In this document: piece by piece, positions 44,199-53,345 of the stretch
How positions within the stretch are numbered: the first letter of the stretch is position 1
Layout: each line of letters opens with the position of its first letter
Position numbers and translations under genes: made by a program
Notes under the pieces: generated by a model
What the model saw: only the letters and a program-made list of their open reading frames with translations
What the model was told of the DNA's origin: nothing
Databases searched by the model: none
Assembly (NCBI RefSeq): GCF_023017105.1
Contig: NZ_JALKEV010000009.1
Location: 149,453 to 213,452, forward strand
Length of the DNA: 64,000 nt
Origin: Halalkalibacter sp. APA_J-10(15)
GTDB taxonomy: Bacteria > Bacillota > Bacilli > Bacillales > Bacillaceae_D
Direction: 5' to 3'

Positions 44199-46730
44199 TT
44201 ATTTTATATGATCTAACATCGAACTCACATGAAGCGTGTCTAAGCGTTTCGGAACAAAGCTTTGTTTACCGAGCTCTTTAAACGTTATAACCTTTGTTTC
44301 ACCTGGTAACAAATCAAAATAATTATCTGTAAATATACCTTCTTCCTCTGCTTCAAGGTATACATTTTTCGCCAATACGTTTGATGTTAATGCAAATTCC
44401 GAATCACTTAATCGTTTCACTTTAACTTCTGGATCAACTAACTGTAGATCTTTACTGTGTACAAAGTAATGCTCCTTCACATCAATAATTCCTTTGTCAG
44501 TTATAAGCTTCGCGACTAGAACAATATCATTTCGCTCATATTCTTTAATGAAATCTTCAATCGTTACTGAATATATATTTTGAGCTGTATTACCTTTAAC
44601 CTTTACATCTCGCGTTGTTGAAAAGATAGTTTCCCCATCAAACTTCATTACGTGCAAGTCCAATGTACCAAGCACATCTTCAATGCTATCGGAAATTAAA
44701 TGAATATGGACCTTTTCCTCATCCGTTCCATCTATCGATAACACTACATCTTTGAAGCTTTTCTTGACAAAATAATGTAATGCTTTCCATCGACCATAAT
44801 AGTCCATACTAGACCAAGATGCGACAGGCCAACAGTCATTCATTTGCCAATATAATGTGCCCATACAAAATGGTTTATGACGACGATGTGCTTCAATCGC
44901 ACTTTTAATTCCTTCGGCTTGCAAAACATGGCTCATATATAGAAAAGATGGGAAATCTTTAGGCTCTGGTAAATACATATCCATATATTGCTTAATCAGG
45001 AAATTTCCATCTCCATTTTTTTGATGGTGTAGCATTACGTCAGACTCCCACGCTAATTGATTATCAGGTGTATAGGACTTGACTGTTTTCAGTTCGGGAA
45101 ATGATTGAAATCCATATTCACTCATATAGCGTCCAACATGTGTGTTATATTCGCTGAAAGGCTTTTGCATATGCCACACTTCCCAGTAGTGGATATCCCC
45201 CTTAGTTGATGTCGTCGTTGCATGCTGATCTTCATTGTTTGTAATAGCTTGCATCGGTGATGATGGCCAGTAAAATACATCGGGTGCTAAGCTTTCAACA
45301 ACACTTGGAAGCAACTCATGAAAGATCGCTTCATAATCACTCCAAATTTTCTCACGTTGTTCATTCGTAAAATCTTGTTTCCATCCCCAACCTGCATCTT
45401 CAACAAAGTGTGCCCACGCTGAATCGATTTCATTGTTTCCACACCAAATCGCCATACATGGATGATTACGCAAGCGTTTTACTGTATCAATAGCCTCGGC
45501 TTTCACACTAGCTAAAAATTCAGTTTTCCCTGGGTACATACTACAAGCAAACATGAAATCTTGCCAAACTAAAATACCGTGTTCATCACAAAGTTCATAG
45601 AAAGCGTCATATTCATAAATACCCCCACCCCAAACTCGAAGCATGTTCATATTCGCCTCAGTAGCACTGACAATTTCATGTTTATAACGGTCATACGTTA
45701 CTTCTGTTACAAAGCTATCATTCGGAATATGATTAGCTCCTTTTGTGAAAATGGGTACTCCGTTCAACTCAAAATAAAATGACTGACCACTTGCATCATT
45801 TTCTCTAATGACGTTGATCGTTCGTAATCCTGTTCTTACAGTTTTTTCTGCCACAATTTTTTCAGTTTGTTCGCATGATAGCGTAAAAAAGTAAAAATGC
45901 TGTTCCCCTAATCCTCTTGACCACCATAGCTTAGGATTCTCAATAGTTATAGGTATTTCTAATTGATTCAACCCTTTATAGAGTGTTACGTATTGTTCAA
46001 TTGAAATTCCGTCAGTCGTTAATTTTAATGTTCCTTCCCATGAATCATTTGCTTCTATATCTATCATTGCCGTTACGCGAGCAGCGCTTTTACTTATCTC
46101 ATCTTGGCGAATATATAAATCAGTTATGTGGAGTTCTTCCCACGCAACTAGCTTAACTTCTTTCCAAATACCACTTGTCACAAAACGTGGTCCCCAATCC
46201 CAGCCATAATGATAAGGTGCTTTACGAGCAAATATACTTACTCTTTTGTCGCCTAATTCACCATCTTCGGAATGGTCATTTGCTGCTGGCAATTGATAAC
46301 CCAATTGTTCAAGCTTAGGAAGATCTTCTTTTATCGGCGAACGAAAATAAACACGTAATTTATTTTCACGTTCCTTCACATACTTTTTAACATCCACCTT
46401 CCATGTACGGAACATATTATCCGCAGACAAAATATGCTCATTGTTTAGGTATACTTCAGCATACGTATCCAATCCTGCAAACTCCAGTTCTACATGCTGA
46501 GCATTCACTAATTGTGGATCTAGATCAAATGTCGTAGCGTATTCCCAATCTTTTTTATCAATCCATTGAATACCTAGCTCATTCTTCCCATAAAAAGGGT
46601 CTTCTATCTTACCATTTTTTATTAAATCTGTATGAACACAGCCAGGGACATGAGCAGGCAGCCAGTACTTATCCTCGCTCATTTTAAATTTCCAATCAGT
46701 TAGCAGTTTTGAACTTCTCCTTATACTCAA
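44199..46730 (-). CDS. GH2 beta-mannosidase
   Basis: Hydrolyses terminal beta-mannosides. There is no signal peptide, so it probably acts in the cytosol on imported oligosaccharides. About 843 residues. The N-terminal sugar-binding domain contains WLPAHVPGCVHTDL; the TIM barrel has acid/base Glu in WCGNNEID and nucleophile Glu in MSEYGFQSF; a C-terminal domain follows. I chose TTG 46730 because AAAGGGAG lies 10 bases upstream; a TTG at 46751 in frame has no ribosome site. It stands alone without transporter genes. Confidence 0.88.
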   Translation of the reverse strand: MSIRRSSKLLTDWKFKMSEDKYWLPAHVPGCVHTDLIKNGKIEDPFYGKNELGIQWIDKKDWEYATTFDLDPQLVNAQHVELEFAGLDTYAEVYLNNEHILSADNMFRTWKVDVKKYVKERENKLRVYFRSPIKEDLPKLEQLGYQLPAANDHSEDGELGDKRVSIFARKAPYHYGWDWGPRFVTSGIWKEVKLVAWEELHITDLYIRQDEISKSAARVTAMIDIEANDSWEGTLKLTTDGISIEQYVTLYKGLNQLEIPITIENPKLWWSRGLGEQHFYFFTLSCEQTEKIVAEKTVRTGLRTINVIRENDASGQSFYFELNGVPIFTKGANHIPNDSFVTEVTYDRYKHEIVSATEANMNMLRVWGGGIYEYDAFYELCDEHGILVWQDFMFACSMYPGKTEFLASVKAEAIDTVKRLRNHPCMAIWCGNNEIDSAWAHFVEDAGWGWKQDFTNEQREKIWSDYEAIFHELLPSVVESLAPDVFYWPSSPMQAITNNEDQHATTTSTKGDIHYWEVWHMQKPFSEYNTHVGRYMSEYGFQSFPELKTVKSYTPDNQLAWESDVMLHHQKNGDGNFLIKQYMDMYLPEPKDFPSFLYMSHVLQAEGIKSAIEAHRRHKPFCMGTLYWQMNDCWPVASWSSMDYYGRWKALHYFVKKSFKDVVLSIDGTDEEKVHIHLISDSIEDVLGTLDLHVMKFDGETIFSTTRDVKVKGNTAQNIYSVTIEDFIKEYERNDIVLVAKLITDKGIIDVKEHYFVHSKDLQLVDPEVKVKRLSDSEFALTSNVLAKNVYLEAEEEGIFTDNYFDLLPGETKVITFKELGKQSFVPKRLDTLHVSSMLDHIK

Positions 46731-46792
46731 GTAAAAATCGCTCCCTTTCAAACAAATGAATGCGAGTCTGTTGAAGTCGCAAGCTTGCTTGT

Positions 46793-46822
46793 TAGTTTAG
46801 TTATTTTATTGTTAGTTAATTA
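46793..46822 (-). promoter_or_regulatory. Repeated TTAGTT motifs upstream of the beta-mannosidase gene
   Basis: Two direct repeats TTAGTTTA and TTAGTTAA lie in an AT-rich stretch before the gene. Similar half-sites (TTAGTTTG) occur in XylR operators of Bacillus. A sugar-responsive repressor site is possible but unproven. Confidence 0.3.
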
Positions 46823-46954
46823 TAAAATAATATCTTCACAATGTAAATAAATTAATAAAGTAATTATATCAATCTTATAACCTAACAAATTGTTAACAAC
46901 TTCATTATTACTCTCACTAAAATATCGCAAGCTATTTTTTAGCTTATATAATAC

Positions 46955-46994
46955 GAGAAACTGCCTCTAAGTTTTTCCTTAGAGGCAGTTTCTC
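46955..46994. terminator. Bidirectional terminator downstream of the SUKH gene
   Basis: Perfect 17-bp stem GAGAAACTGCCTCTAAG with its complement and a 6-base loop. Confidence 0.8.
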
Positions 46995-47021
46995 TTCATT
47001 AATTTGTAAAGTATCTAATCG

Positions 47022-47471
47022 TTATTTTTTCATCAAACGATTAATAAATTTTGAGAATGATTGAGCTAATTCTATTTGTTCCCATATGCCATTTTCATCT
47101 TGTATTAAATAAACAATCGTCGGTTCTTCCTGTCGATAATCTAAGGCAATCCATGCATCCAAATCGCCCGTTAACAACACCAACTCCTCAGGTAAACCAC
47201 ATTGTTCTAAAAATATTGGTGACATCCCGACTCCACTCTCTTCATCTAATTCGAACAAATAAGGAACAATTATTGCTTCACCATCTTCAAATACAAAATA
47301 ACGGTATACTAAATCACCACCATTTTGTTTTTTCATTAAATTGATATACGATTGAGGTAAGCTATACCCTAATTGTTGTTCTACCTTCTGTATGGTCGTT
47401 TCGTTAAGCTGCGAGCCTGGTTTGTATACACTTCTCCTTGACCAAAAGTGTACACCGTCATATATGTCCAT
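47022..47471 (-). CDS. SMI1/KNR4 (SUKH) family protein
   Basis: A 149-residue SUKH-domain protein. Signature segments are VEQQLGYSLPQSYINLMKKQNGG near residues 30-52 and the late IALDYR with a D/E-rich strand. SUKH proteins are often immunity proteins of contact-toxin systems, but orphan copies like this are common in Bacillus. No toxin gene is adjacent. It starts 2 bases after the yqjA-like stop, so it is cotranscribed with that exporter. Confidence 0.85.
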   Translation of the reverse strand: MDIYDGVHFWSRRSVYKPGSQLNETTIQKVEQQLGYSLPQSYINLMKKQNGGDLVYRYFVFEDGEAIIVPYLFELDEESGVGMSPIFLEQCGLPEELVLLTGDLDAWIALDYRQEEPTIVYLIQDENGIWEQIELAQSFSKFINRLMKK

Positions 47472-47473
47472 TC

Positions 47474-48532
47474 CTATTTCATTCCCTTCATTTGCTTTTT
47501 CTTATTTTCCAGTTTAGTAATCTCTTTTAATTCATCATCAATAGACAAAAGAACGAACAGAATCATCTTTTCATTTGAAAATGGATGATTCTCTTCTCTT
47601 GTTTTAACGGAAGAGCTCGCCTCTTCTGATTCCCAAAAGGCTTGTTCAATATAGTGGATATGATTTAAGTAGCTATCCTTAACTCGTTCTGAAGGAAAAT
47701 TTAACCTTTCTATGATTAATTTCATTACTGCTTTCAGTTCGATTAAATCGGCCTCATTCGTTCGAAATGATCCGTATGGTATCGTTAATAAATGACCAAT
47801 ATAATAATGAATCTGCTGGATATGCTCGAGCTTACTACGTTCGATAATATAGTATCGTTGTTCTTTGATCGAATGGCGATGATATTTCCATTCGTCTTTT
47901 TGATATTGACATAGCAACTCATTTCTTGATAATGATGCTGTCAATTCTCTGTAGGCCCCTTTTCTATTTGAGTTATGATATTTCCTCTGTTCGATAAGGT
48001 CATTTATTTGATGTTCCAATAAAATAGCTAAACGTTGCAATAATTCTTTGTTTCGTTTGCTTATATCTTTCAAAAAATGAGCAGGCAGGATTGTTAAATT
48101 GACTAGCGTTGAGACAAATAAGCCAATTGTTGTTGTACCCGCTCTTTCTACAAATGAAAGGAAATATTGATCATGACTAATCGGAATCATCGCAACAGCT
48201 GTAATCGTTGCAATCAGCGCACCGTCGTCTAGTTTTAATTTATGACAAACATAGATTGTGAAAAATGCCGCTAATGTATATGTAATTGGGGTTTGTCCGA
48301 ATAAAAACGTGAATGTCATTGAAAGCGCAGCTCCAATTAACGCTGCTGGAAAGCGCACAGCTCCTTTTTTAATGGATGCCGCTGCCGTCGGTTCAATGGT
48401 GACAATCGCAATAATAACGGCAAACACATAAGGTAAATGAAGAAAATGACATACGGTAGCTGTTATAAAAACAGCTACCGCGGTTTTGATTATACGCTCA
48501 CCTACTATTTTTTGCTTTTGAAAAACGTTCAT
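47474..48532 (-). CDS. Aromatic acid exporter family protein (YqjA-like)
   Basis: A 352-residue protein with six N-terminal membrane segments (about 12-150; motif IVTIEPTAAASIKKG) and a cytoplasmic C-terminal helical domain (160-352), as in the ArAE_1/DUF939 family. Members are thought to export aromatic acids or related compounds; substrate unknown here. It is the first gene of a two-gene unit with the SUKH gene. Confidence 0.85.
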   Translation of the reverse strand: MNVFQKQKIVGERIIKTAVAVFITATVCHFLHLPYVFAVIIAIVTIEPTAAASIKKGAVRFPAALIGAALSMTFTFLFGQTPITYTLAAFFTIYVCHKLKLDDGALIATITAVAMIPISHDQYFLSFVERAGTTTIGLFVSTLVNLTILPAHFLKDISKRNKELLQRLAILLEHQINDLIEQRKYHNSNRKGAYRELTASLSRNELLCQYQKDEWKYHRHSIKEQRYYIIERSKLEHIQQIHYYIGHLLTIPYGSFRTNEADLIELKAVMKLIIERLNFPSERVKDSYLNHIHYIEQAFWESEEASSSVKTREENHPFSNEKMILFVLLSIDDELKEITKLENKKKQMKGMK

Positions 48533-48587
48533 ATCATCTGCTCATTTCTATCTTTTCATTCCTTTTAGTATAGCATAATATGAAATT

Positions 48588-49214
48588 TTATTGAGTATTG
48601 CTTAAATAATTGACCACTTCTTGCTGTTGACGGTTCGTTCCGAACGCATTTGTAACTCCCCATACTCTATCGACTTGTCTTTCATTAATAGATGCATCTA
48701 AATCATGAAAAATTCGATGAATATAGCGAATCGACATTCGGTCACCCGCTTCAGCTACTCGAACAAATTGTTCTGCGCTCATCATGTCGTTCACAACTAA
48801 AGAATGATCAAACCCTTCTTCGTACAGCCATTGAATATCATCCTTCAATTGTAACCACTGCTTACTCTCAACCAGTTCTTCAAAACTTAACACTTCTGCA
48901 TTTCCCCAACCTGCTAATTCATTTAAATATTCGTGCTGCTTAGCAATTAATTCGTTCGCTACTTCTTCTTGACCTTCTTGATAAGCAATTTGTACATCTG
49001 TTTCAATATAATCAATGTTTATATTTGTTAATTCAATATCATCTTTCTCCCTATCATCTTGAACAGCTTCTTCATCTTTTTTTGCATCTTCTTCAAGGTT
49101 GTTATTCGCCACTTCCACATCGGCTTCTTCTTCATTAAATAAAAAAAAGTAAAAAAACACAGAAGCAACTATAAAAAAAGTAAAAATAATGATATATTGC
49201 CATTGCCTTCTCAC
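48588..49214 (-). CDS. Membrane-anchored hypothetical protein with acidic linker
   Basis: A 208-residue protein with an N-terminal membrane anchor (about 8-27), an acidic low-complexity linker (28-65, rich in Glu and Asp) and an exposed helical domain (70-200) containing GWGNAEVLSFEELVES. By its charges the C-terminal domain is probably outside. No family recognised. Both neighbours point the same way but with gaps of 50 bases or more. Confidence 0.7.
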   Translation of the reverse strand: MRRQWQYIIIFTFFIVASVFFYFFLFNEEEADVEVANNNLEEDAKKDEEAVQDDREKDDIELTNINIDYIETDVQIAYQEGQEEVANELIAKQHEYLNELAGWGNAEVLSFEELVESKQWLQLKDDIQWLYEEGFDHSLVVNDMMSAEQFVRVAEAGDRMSIRYIHRIFHDLDASINERQVDRVWGVTNAFGTNRQQQEVVNYLSNTQ

Positions 49215-49344
49215 GTATCTCTCATCCTCTACTGATTATTTACATTTATTTAAAATATTACTAGTTCTATAAATATAATACAATTAGACCTATATATAAT
49301 AACACACAATTCTCTTTAGCTTTTATTAATTTTGTATCATATAT

Positions 49345-50766
49345 CTATATGCCTAATGAAATATATTTCGTTTCTAAATAAGTTTCAAGCCCTTCTGTCC
49401 CTCCTTCCCTTCCTATTCCGCTCTCTTTCATTCCACCAAACGGCGCTTCCGCCATCGATGGTGCTCCGTCATTCCAACCGATAATGCCATACTCCAATTC
49501 TTCTGCAATGTGAAGCCCTCTTGCCATACTTTCTGTAAAGAAATACGCAGCTAATCCATAACAGCTATGATTCGCCCGACTAATCGCTTCCTCATCTGAT
49601 TGAAACGAAGTAACAGGAATGACAGGCCCAAAGGTTTCTTCTTTCATAATGAGCATATCATCGGTCACATCGATTAGAACTGTCGGTTGAAAGTAATATC
49701 CCTTATCTACATATCCGTCGCCACCTACTCTTACAGTCGCCCCTCTTCTCGTCGCATCATCAATATGTAATTTTACTTTTTCATACGCTTTCTTATTGAT
49801 TAATGGTCCAACTTGTACCTGTTCATCTAAGCCTCGTCCTACTTTTAATTTCGCAACCTTTTGTATGAGTTTCGTAATAAATTCTTCATAAATAGTATGT
49901 TGAACGTATACACGGTTTACACATATACACGTTTGACCTGCATTTCTAAACTTTGAAGCGATCACCGCATTGACTGCTTCATCTATTTTCGCATCTTCAC
50001 ATACAATGGCAGGAGCATGTCCACCTAGTTCTAACGAAAGATTTTGCATTGTTTCTGCACTTTGTTGCATGAGTAGCTTTCCAACTTCCGTTGATCCAGT
50101 AAAGGTTAGCTTTCTCACAATCGAGTTAGTTGTTAATTCTTTTCCGATCGCTTCAGCATCTCCTGTGACTAAATTGATCACCCCATCTGAGATGCCAGCT
50201 TCCTTACTTAACTCTATTAATTTTATAGCTGTTAAAGGAGTTTCTTCAGCCGGTTTAACGACAATCGTACAACCAGATGCTAATGCAGGTGCCATTTTCC
50301 TTGTTAGCATAGCCGCAGGGAAGTTCCAAGGTGTAATCGCTGCAACGACGCCAATTGGCTGCTTCATCACTTGAATTCGTTTATTCCTAGCACGTGAGGG
50401 AATACTTCGACCATAGATACGTTTTGCCTCCTCAGCAAACCATGAAATAAATGAAGCCGCGTACTCAATTTCACCTATTGATTCCTTTATTGGTTTACCC
50501 ATCTCTTCTGTAATTGTTTTTGCTAATGATTGCTTATTTTGAAGTATTAAATCATGCCATTCCATGAGTAAAGGAAATCGTTCATGAGGCGTTTTTTTCG
50601 ACCATGTCCTAAATGCCTCATTCGCAGCTACAATGGCATTCTTAGTTTCACTTATCCCGGCTTGTTTGATCGTACCAATGCACTCATTTGTTGCCGGGTT
50701 CATTACTTTCAATTGCGGTAGCTGCTCACCTAACCATTCTCCATTAATATATATCTTTCCTTCCAC
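49345..50766 (-). CDS. gabD: NAD(P)-dependent aldehyde dehydrogenase, succinate-semialdehyde type
   Basis: Oxidises succinate semialdehyde or a similar aldehyde to the acid. The roughly 473-residue product has the fold signatures ITPWNFPAAMLTRKMAPALA, FTGSTEVGK, catalytic Glu in LELGGHAP and catalytic Cys in AGQTCICVNR. GTG 50766 is preferred because GGAGGA lies 9 bases upstream; the GTG three codons earlier abuts that site. No gabT or GABA gene is adjacent, so the physiological substrate is uncertain. Confidence 0.88.
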   Translation of the reverse strand: MEGKIYINGEWLGEQLPQLKVMNPATNECIGTIKQAGISETKNAIVAANEAFRTWSKKTPHERFPLLMEWHDLILQNKQSLAKTITEEMGKPIKESIGEIEYAASFISWFAEEAKRIYGRSIPSRARNKRIQVMKQPIGVVAAITPWNFPAAMLTRKMAPALASGCTIVVKPAEETPLTAIKLIELSKEAGISDGVINLVTGDAEAIGKELTTNSIVRKLTFTGSTEVGKLLMQQSAETMQNLSLELGGHAPAIVCEDAKIDEAVNAVIASKFRNAGQTCICVNRVYVQHTIYEEFITKLIQKVAKLKVGRGLDEQVQVGPLINKKAYEKVKLHIDDATRRGATVRVGGDGYVDKGYYFQPTVLIDVTDDMLIMKEETFGPVIPVTSFQSDEEAISRANHSCYGLAAYFFTESMARGLHIAEELEYGIIGWNDGAPSMAEAPFGGMKESGIGREGGTEGLETYLETKYISLGI

Positions 50767-50843
50767 TACAATCACTCCTCCATTAATGCCTATTTCCCTT
50801 TTTTAACATTTCTAATCATCCTTTAAGAACATTTGTACAAAAA

Positions 50844-50878
50844 CACCAAAAAAAGTTAAAAAACAACTTTTTTGGTGC
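50844..50878 (-). terminator. Terminator of the yolD-like gene
   Basis: Minus-strand stem GCACCAAAAAAGTT with partner AACTTTTTTTGGTG, then TTTTTG. It belongs to the same hairpin family as the ends of repeat copies A and B. Confidence 0.75.
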
Positions 50879-50917
50879 TCTTAAAATTAGACCTTTTGAA
50901 TGACCTCTTTAAATAGA

Positions 50918-51262
50918 TCATACATCAACTTGTTTCAGCTGTTCTATCTGAATGGCGAGAATCCCATCTTTATTTTTACAGCGTATTCGTTTTTGTTGAT
51001 ATTCAATTTGCATAATGACAGTGATCGTTTCATGTAAATAGCCATCTTCCCAGTAAACGATTTGCAACGGTTCATGATGATACAACGAATATATCAATTT
51101 CCTCTCGATTTCCAGTAGCTCTTGTTCATCTAATTGTGGACGTGAGACTTTATTTTGCTCTTCTTTCCAATTAACAAGCTCTTTCTTATGCTCTGGTAAA
51201 ACAAACTTCATTTCCCACAACTTATTTCCTCGTTGTAGTAACTCATTTTGTTTCATATCCAT
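50918..51262 (-). CDS. YolD-like protein, SOS-regulated
   Basis: A 114-residue YolD-family protein from ATG 51262 (AGGGGG 7 bases upstream). It has the family blocks NELLQRGNKLWEM...LPEH and VYWEDGYLHETITVI. YolD proteins are often encoded next to Y-family DNA polymerases (UvrX, YqjW) in B. subtilis SOS operons. Here it is alone, but its promoter is overlapped by two LexA boxes, so damage induction is strongly indicated. Molecular function is not established. Confidence 0.87.
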   Translation of the reverse strand: MDMKQNELLQRGNKLWEMKFVLPEHKKELVNWKEEQNKVSRPQLDEQELLEIERKLIYSLYHHEPLQIVYWEDGYLHETITVIMQIEYQQKRIRCKNKDGILAIQIEQLKQVDV

Positions 51263-51279
51263 AAAAACGCCCCCTAAAT

Positions 51280-51325
51280 ATCGAAAGTATGTTCTTATTT
51301 TAAACGAACATACTTTCGATCGCAA
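51280..51325 (-). promoter_or_regulatory. Promoter with twin inverted LexA (DinR) boxes
   Basis: A perfect 15-bp inverted repeat, ATCGAAAGTATGTTC (51280-51294) and GAACATACTTTCGAT (51306-51320). Each arm matches the Bacillus LexA box CGAACRNRYGTTYC at 12 of 14 positions. The minus-strand promoter TTGCGA-17-TAAAAT (51320-51325 and 51297-51302) overlaps both. Confidence 0.8.
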
Positions 51326-51416
51326 GAGGGCATCATTACTTTTTGTTTATAAAGAATGCATAGGCGAGAAAGATTGAACATAATGATAGGACAAAGATGC
51401 TAAATGAGGTGATAGA

Positions 51417-51560
51417 ATGAAAATTATAAGTTGGTATGCTAGACAAGACCGTCCAAATACGAAACAAGACCCAACTCCTAATACCTACTTTCGTCCAAAC
51501 AAAGAACAAACCAAAAAAGAACATACATCTAAAGATAAAAAGAATTATGAACGAAAATGA
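51417..51560 (+). CDS. Small basic hypothetical protein, 47 residues
   Basis: ORF starting MKIISWYARQDRPN, very lysine-rich at the end (NKEQTKKEHTSKDKKNYERK region). GAGGTGATAG lies directly before the ATG. It is divergent from the LexA-controlled yolD-like gene and its stop overlaps the end of the convergent SIMPL gene by 16 bases. No family recognised; coding status rests on the ribosome site and composition. Confidence 0.45.
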   Translation: MKIISWYARQDRPNTKQDPTPNTYFRPNKEQTKKEHTSKDKKNYERK

Positions 51561-52192
51561 TAATCGACTTCAACATTTGCATGTATAGACAAATCTCCTG
51601 TTTGGATAGGTGTTCCTTCACTATACGCTGCTAAAACAGCAGGTGATCGATAAGGTTGAACAGGAGATTCCACCACTTCCACAACACGAGACGGAAGAGG
51701 CTGGAGCGTCGCACCCATCGTCGTAGCCATAACTTCAGCCTTCCTTTTAGCATTTACAAGAGCGTTACTCAAAGCTTGTTCATAAAGGGTTGATGGATCG
51801 CTTAATAAAAATGAGATCGAAACAATGGAATTGGCACCTGCTTCAACTGCTACATCGATCGCCGTTCCGACTAAATCTATTGAATCAATATCTACTTTTA
51901 ATAAATGAGTCACACGATATCCCCGAAATACTTGTTTTCCATCAATAAAGTCATACTCTGGAGAAACGCGATACGTATCAGTCTGTATGTTTTCTTTTGA
52001 GATACCGAGCATCTCTAATTGATAAACGATATTTGCTATTCTTTCACTGCTTTCTGCTTGCGCTACACGAACTTGTTCATTCTCCGTCACACTTCCTAAC
52101 AATGCTTGTGCTTTATTAGGAGTTCCCGTCTCAGTTGCTTGACCAAAAACCGTTATTAGTTGACCGTTTGTGATTCTTTGTAAAGAGCTCAT
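51545..52192 (-). CDS. SIMPL-domain (DUF541) protein
   Basis: A 215-residue protein from ATG 52192 (GAGGAGG 6 bases upstream). It has the SIMPL family pattern: VFGQATETGTPNKA, GISKENIQTDTYRVSPEYDF, GYRVTHLLKV, and the alanine-rich helix ALVNAKRKAEVMA. There is no signal peptide, unlike many family members. SIMPL proteins may form large ring oligomers; function unclear. Confidence 0.88.
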   Translation of the reverse strand: MSSLQRITNGQLITVFGQATETGTPNKAQALLGSVTENEQVRVAQAESSERIANIVYQLEMLGISKENIQTDTYRVSPEYDFIDGKQVFRGYRVTHLLKVDIDSIDLVGTAIDVAVEAGANSIVSISFLLSDPSTLYEQALSNALVNAKRKAEVMATTMGATLQPLPSRVVEVVESPVQPYRSPAVLAAYSEGTPIQTGDLSIHANVEVDYHFRS

Positions 52193-52353
52193 ATTCACCC
52201 TCCTCATTCAGTCTATAACGCTTATACATATGCTTTGGGCAACGATTGTATTCGTTACACCCGAGGGGATTTACAGGCAGAGTCTACCCATACTACTAAT
52301 GCTCATAGGGATCCCCACTTTAAATTTCCCGAGAAAATTAAGTGGAGGGTCGT

Positions 52354-53202
52354 TCAAGACAGAAAGGTTTCTTTAAGAAAATGATACAAGCCATCCTCTT
52401 CATTCGTAAAGCGTGTCACCTCTTTTGCCGCCCTCTGCACGACATGTGCTCCATTTTTCATCGCAACAGGATAACCGACATACTCAAATAAAGGTAAGTC
52501 GTTTTCTCCATCTCCAACCGCTATTACTTGATCTCGTTGAATTTCAACATATTCAAGCAATTTACGGACACCTGTCGCTTTCGATATATTAGCTACAGTC
52601 ACTTCAACATTATGATTAGTAGATGAAAACATTGAAAAATCATTGTCCTTCTGTAGTACGGAAAGCTCCTCTTTCCACTCATCCATTCGTAATCGATCCC
52701 GACTAAAGAAATACATTTTTATGACGTTTGAATACAGCAATTCATCGACCCATTGAATTTCTTTATTAAATTCCTCATGTCGAGAAAACCATTCATTTTC
52801 TTCAACAGAAGCAGGCTTTGGCTCCACTAAATGATCAAATAGCATTTGATAATCTTTCTTAAGTACATATCTCTGCCCCTGCGTCGGATGAACTTCATAA
52901 TAAACCTGTTTCTTTCTAGCAAGAGATGCTACCTCACTTACGACTTGTTTTGGGAGGACATGTTCAACTAATTGCTTCTCACCAATCGAAACACTCATCC
53001 CATTCGCTGTCACAAAGCCATCTACTTTAAAGTCGCGAGGCAGCACATCCTGTGCTTCTTTCATCGTTCTTCCTGTTGCAATAAAGACATAGATGCCTTG
53101 TTGACGTATTTGCTCAACTATGTCTTTTAACGGCTCCGTTATTTCATTTGCATTAGTTAGCAATGTTCCATCCATATCTAGAACAATAGCAGCACTATTC
53201 AT
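52354..53202 (-). CDS. HAD-superfamily Cof-type phosphatase
   Basis: A 282-residue haloacid-dehalogenase hydrolase of the Cof subfamily, which dephosphorylates sugar phosphates, FMN or similar metabolites. Motif I is LDMDGTLLTN (nucleophile Asp9), motif II is FIATGRT and motif IV is VGDGENDLPLF, with a C2B cap between about 80 and 205. YkrA is a likely B. subtilis counterpart, by resemblance only. Confidence 0.92.
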   Translation of the reverse strand: MNSAAIVLDMDGTLLTNANEITEPLKDIVEQIRQQGIYVFIATGRTMKEAQDVLPRDFKVDGFVTANGMSVSIGEKQLVEHVLPKQVVSEVASLARKKQVYYEVHPTQGQRYVLKKDYQMLFDHLVEPKPASVEENEWFSRHEEFNKEIQWVDELLYSNVIKMYFFSRDRLRMDEWKEELSVLQKDNDFSMFSSTNHNVEVTVANISKATGVRKLLEYVEIQRDQVIAVGDGENDLPLFEYVGYPVAMKNGAHVVQRAAKEVTRFTNEEDGLYHFLKETFLS

Positions 53203-53345
53203 TTATCCTCCACTCCTTTCTATACATTTTCATCATACACGGAATGCACGTTTCTTGAAATCATAAAGTACGTTTAGTACACTTATCATCGTTAAGAAAT
53301 CCCATCGAATGTAACTAGTCACTACTTAGTAAAGGAGTTTTTTTC

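Noticed and set aside
47022-47471. SUKH gene as immunity part of a polymorphic toxin locus
   Set aside because: No toxin or secretion gene lies nearby; neighbours are an exporter and a beta-mannosidase.
49970-50374. 134-codon plus-strand ORF inside the aldehyde dehydrogenase gene
   Set aside because: Antisense shadow of a conserved coding region.
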